A stretch of DNA of 14,504 nt, taken from an uncultured Erysipelotrichaceae bacterium. Lineage in GTDB: Bacteria; Bacillota_I; Bacilli_A; RF39; UBA660. The translations under genes were made by a program, and so were the position numbers. Below, in pieces: positions 12,944 to 14,504 of this stretch (within the stretch, counting starts at the first letter, position 1; every line of letters starts with the position of its first letter). Where the stretch lies: the NCBI GenBank assembly GCA_902797415.1, contig CADBSQ010000170.1, positions 1-14,504 of the forward strand, given 5' to 3'. Below the pieces are notes generated by a model. That model did not search any database, had not been told where the DNA came from, and was given only the letters and a program-made list of their open reading frames with translations.

Positions 12944-13416
12944 CTTACACTTAGTATTTTTACATCGTATGATCCGTTTGGACTTTCTACGCTAACAATA
13001 TCTCCAATTGTTTTACCAAGTATTGCTTTTCCGATAGGAGATTCATTAGAAATTTTATTTTCAAATGGATTTGCTTCTAATGATCCAACTATTTTATATT
13101 CTTCTTCATCGTTATCTTCAACGTAACTTATTAAAACGGTTGAACCAAGAGCAACTGCTCCATCAGAGTTTTCATTTTCTTCGATGATAACGGCGTTATC
13201 AATCATTCTTTCTAATTCTTTTATTCTCGCTTCTAACTGTGCTTGAGCATCTCTTGCTGCATCATAGTCAGCATTTTCTGATAAGTCTCCTAAAGCTCTA
13301 GCTTCTTTAATAGCTTCGATTACTTCGGGCCTCTTCACAGTTTTAAGTTCATTTAATTCCTCTTCTAGTTTTAAAAAACCTGAGGCTGTCAAAAAATATT
13401 CTTCTTTTTTTGGCAT
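12940..13416 (-). CDS. greA: transcription elongation factor GreA
   Basis: GreA enters the secondary channel of RNA polymerase and stimulates cleavage of backtracked RNA. It has 158 residues, the standard length. The N-terminal coiled coil spans about 1-77. Its tip carries the acidic catalytic motif GDLSENADYDAARDAQ (43-58). The C-terminal FKBP-like domain contains ESPIGKAILGKTIGDIVSV. The ATG has AAAGGTGA about six bases upstream. It has a near-consensus promoter in the end of the U32 gene and a strong terminator. In Bacillus a U32 gene (yrrO/trhP2) also precedes greA with udk between; udk is missing here. Confidence 0.97.
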   Translation of the reverse strand: MPKKEEYFLTASGFLKLEEELNELKTVKRPEVIEAIKEARALGDLSENADYDAARDAQAQLEARIKELERMIDNAVIIEENENSDGAVALGSTVLISYVEDNDEEEYKIVGSLEANPFENKISNESPIGKAILGKTIGDIVSVESPNGSYDVKILSVS

Positions 13417-13484
13417 CTTAAATCACCTTTCATTTTTATATTTATTTTTAATGTTTAAGGACTTCTCTTTTCTAAGTCCAAGTA

Positions 13485-13513
13485 ATGATACTACATTTAA
13501 TTTAAAATGTCAA
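13485..13513 (-). promoter_or_regulatory. sigma-A promoter of greA
   Basis: On the minus strand: a perfect TTGACA (13508-13513) inside the end of the U32 gene, a 17-base spacer and TATCAT (13485-13490). The predicted start is near 13478. Confidence 0.8.
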
Positions 13514-14504
13514 ATACTTTTTTTCTTATCATACTATTTTTAATAATTTTTTTATTAAAAGGTATTTTAACAATTGTTTTAGGCTTATTAGCAACGGTAA
13601 TTTCGTTGTTATCTTCATCATATAGTTTATCTATTTTAAACTCATAATTATTGTTTTCATAGTCAAAAACTTGGACTACGTCGCCTATCTTAAAGTAGTT
13701 TCTTACTTCAACTATTATATGCTTATTTTCATAATTTAGTACTAATCCTAAAAAGTCTTGGTTGGCTTCTTCTCTTAGACCATTAGTATAGTACTGGGTG
13801 GATTCACTTCTATTCGCATTAAAATACTGAACAATAGACTCCCTATTAGAGGCCCTATTAATCATTTCTTCACAATAACTAATATATTCATCATTTAAGG
13901 ATTTTGTTTCTATTTTTTTTATTAAACTTTTATAGGTAGATAGTATTGTAGCGATATAATATATTGAACGCATTCTTCCTTCTATTTTTAGGGAAGCCAC
14001 ACCTAAATCGTTTAAATCTTTTATATAAGGTACCATATTTAAATCTTTGCTGTTTATTTCAAATTTATTATTAAGCTGCGGACAATCATAACTAAATCTG
14101 CATGCTTGCACACATCCCCCACGATTAGAATCTCTATTAGTTAAATAATTTGATAAAACACATCTACCAGAAAAACTGGTGCACATTGCTCCACTGATAA
14201 ACACTTCTAACTCTAAAGAAGTATTATTTTTAATTATAGCAATATCTTCTTTTGTTGCTTCTCTAGCAAGAACTACCCTTGTCGCTCCAATCTTTTCATA
14301 AAACTTACATGCTCGTGAATTTAAAGTACTAGCCTGAGTGCTAATATGAATATCTAATTTTATATTATGTTCATTTATAGTTTCCCAAACTATTGGATCA
14401 GAAACTATTACAGCATCAACACCGATTTTTTCTAAAAACTTTAAATATGATAATAAGTCATCTTCAGCTTCCTTATCATGAAAAATAATATTAACCGGTA
14501 CATA
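13497..14504 (-). CDS. U32-family protein (TrhP/YrrO-like tRNA hydroxylation), 5' end outside the window
   Basis: The frame is open from the right edge to TAA at 13497-13499, giving 335 residues without the N-terminus. Full-length relatives have about 420, so roughly 80 residues are missing. Family signatures are HISTQASTLNSRA, TRVVLAREA, GAMCTSFSGRC, SNYLTNRDSNRGGCVQACRF and LKIEGRMRS. The four cysteines in the central block fit the conserved set of these proteins. U32 proteins such as TrhP help form 5-hydroxyuridine at the tRNA wobble position from prephenate; older annotation calls them peptidases or collagenases. The location before greA matches Bacillus yrrO (trhP2). The usual VHGAMC reads ISGAMC here (His to Ser). 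The beginning of the gene is not visible, so the start and promoter are unknown. Confidence 0.92.
   Translation of the reverse strand, partial: YVPVNIIFHDKEAEDDLLSYLKFLEKIGVDAVIVSDPIVWETINEHNIKLDIHISTQASTLNSRACKFYEKIGATRVVLAREATKEDIAIIKNNTSLELEVFISGAMCTSFSGRCVLSNYLTNRDSNRGGCVQACRFSYDCPQLNNKFEINSKDLNMVPYIKDLNDLGVASLKIEGRMRSIYYIATILSTYKSLIKKIETKSLNDEYISYCEEMINRASNRESIVQYFNANRSESTQYYTNGLREEANQDFLGLVLNYENKHIIVEVRNYFKIGDVVQVFDYENNNYEFKIDKLYDEDNNEITVANKPKTIVKIPFNKKIIKNSMIRKKVFDILN

Overview
The DNA is very AT-rich and uses TAA or TAG stops. Most starts have Shine-Dalgarno (SD) motifs and most promoters are sigma-A-like, several with an extended -10. Gene content points to a small-genome, anaerobic, low-GC member of the Bacilli/Firmicutes, possibly an uncultured gut lineage near the Mollicutes (lineage is inference). 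Evidence is a class III (anaerobic) ribonucleotide reductase, two proteins of sporulation families (SpoIIM-like, SpoIVB) and gene orders that look like condensed versions of Bacillus ones: nusB-xseA-xseB-spoIVB, and a U32-family gene next to greA. Trp is TGG wherever checked, so the standard bacterial code fits.

Layout. Positions 1-84 may hold the tail of a plus-strand gene. xerD follows (+), ending at a bidirectional terminator shared with a 46-residue Asn/Ser/Arg-repeat protein (-). A Fur-like box lies between that small gene and a ZIP metal transporter (+). The ZIP gene overlaps tail-to-tail with a 145-residue protein carrying a C-terminal membrane anchor (-). Then on the minus strand come an Xre-type HTH protein, mnmA (tRNA 2-thiolation) and a SpoIIM-like membrane protein. 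A 40-residue membrane peptide (+) converges on the anaerobic ribonucleotide reductase operon (-). Next are a 63-residue unknown, the nusB-xseA-xseB-spoIVB operon, a UPF0104-type flippase-like membrane protein, greA, and a U32-family gene running off the right end.

The most striking feature is the reductase. The 759-residue NrdD stops after its zinc-binding region and lacks the glycyl-radical domain. That domain lies immediately downstream as a separate 56-residue gene with its own SD and ATG, and nrdG (the activase) overlaps its end by 11 bases. Four in-frame stops separate the two parts, so one sequencing error cannot explain the split. It looks like a natural two-piece enzyme in which a small protein supplies the radical glycine in trans, similar in concept to the spare radical domain GrcA/YfiD of pyruvate formate-lyase.

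Other points of interest are a long stem-loop placing the spoIVB SD and start codon in its loop, possible leaderless transcripts for xerD and the ZIP gene, a recurring TGTTATAAT promoter element, and the absence of TGA stops.
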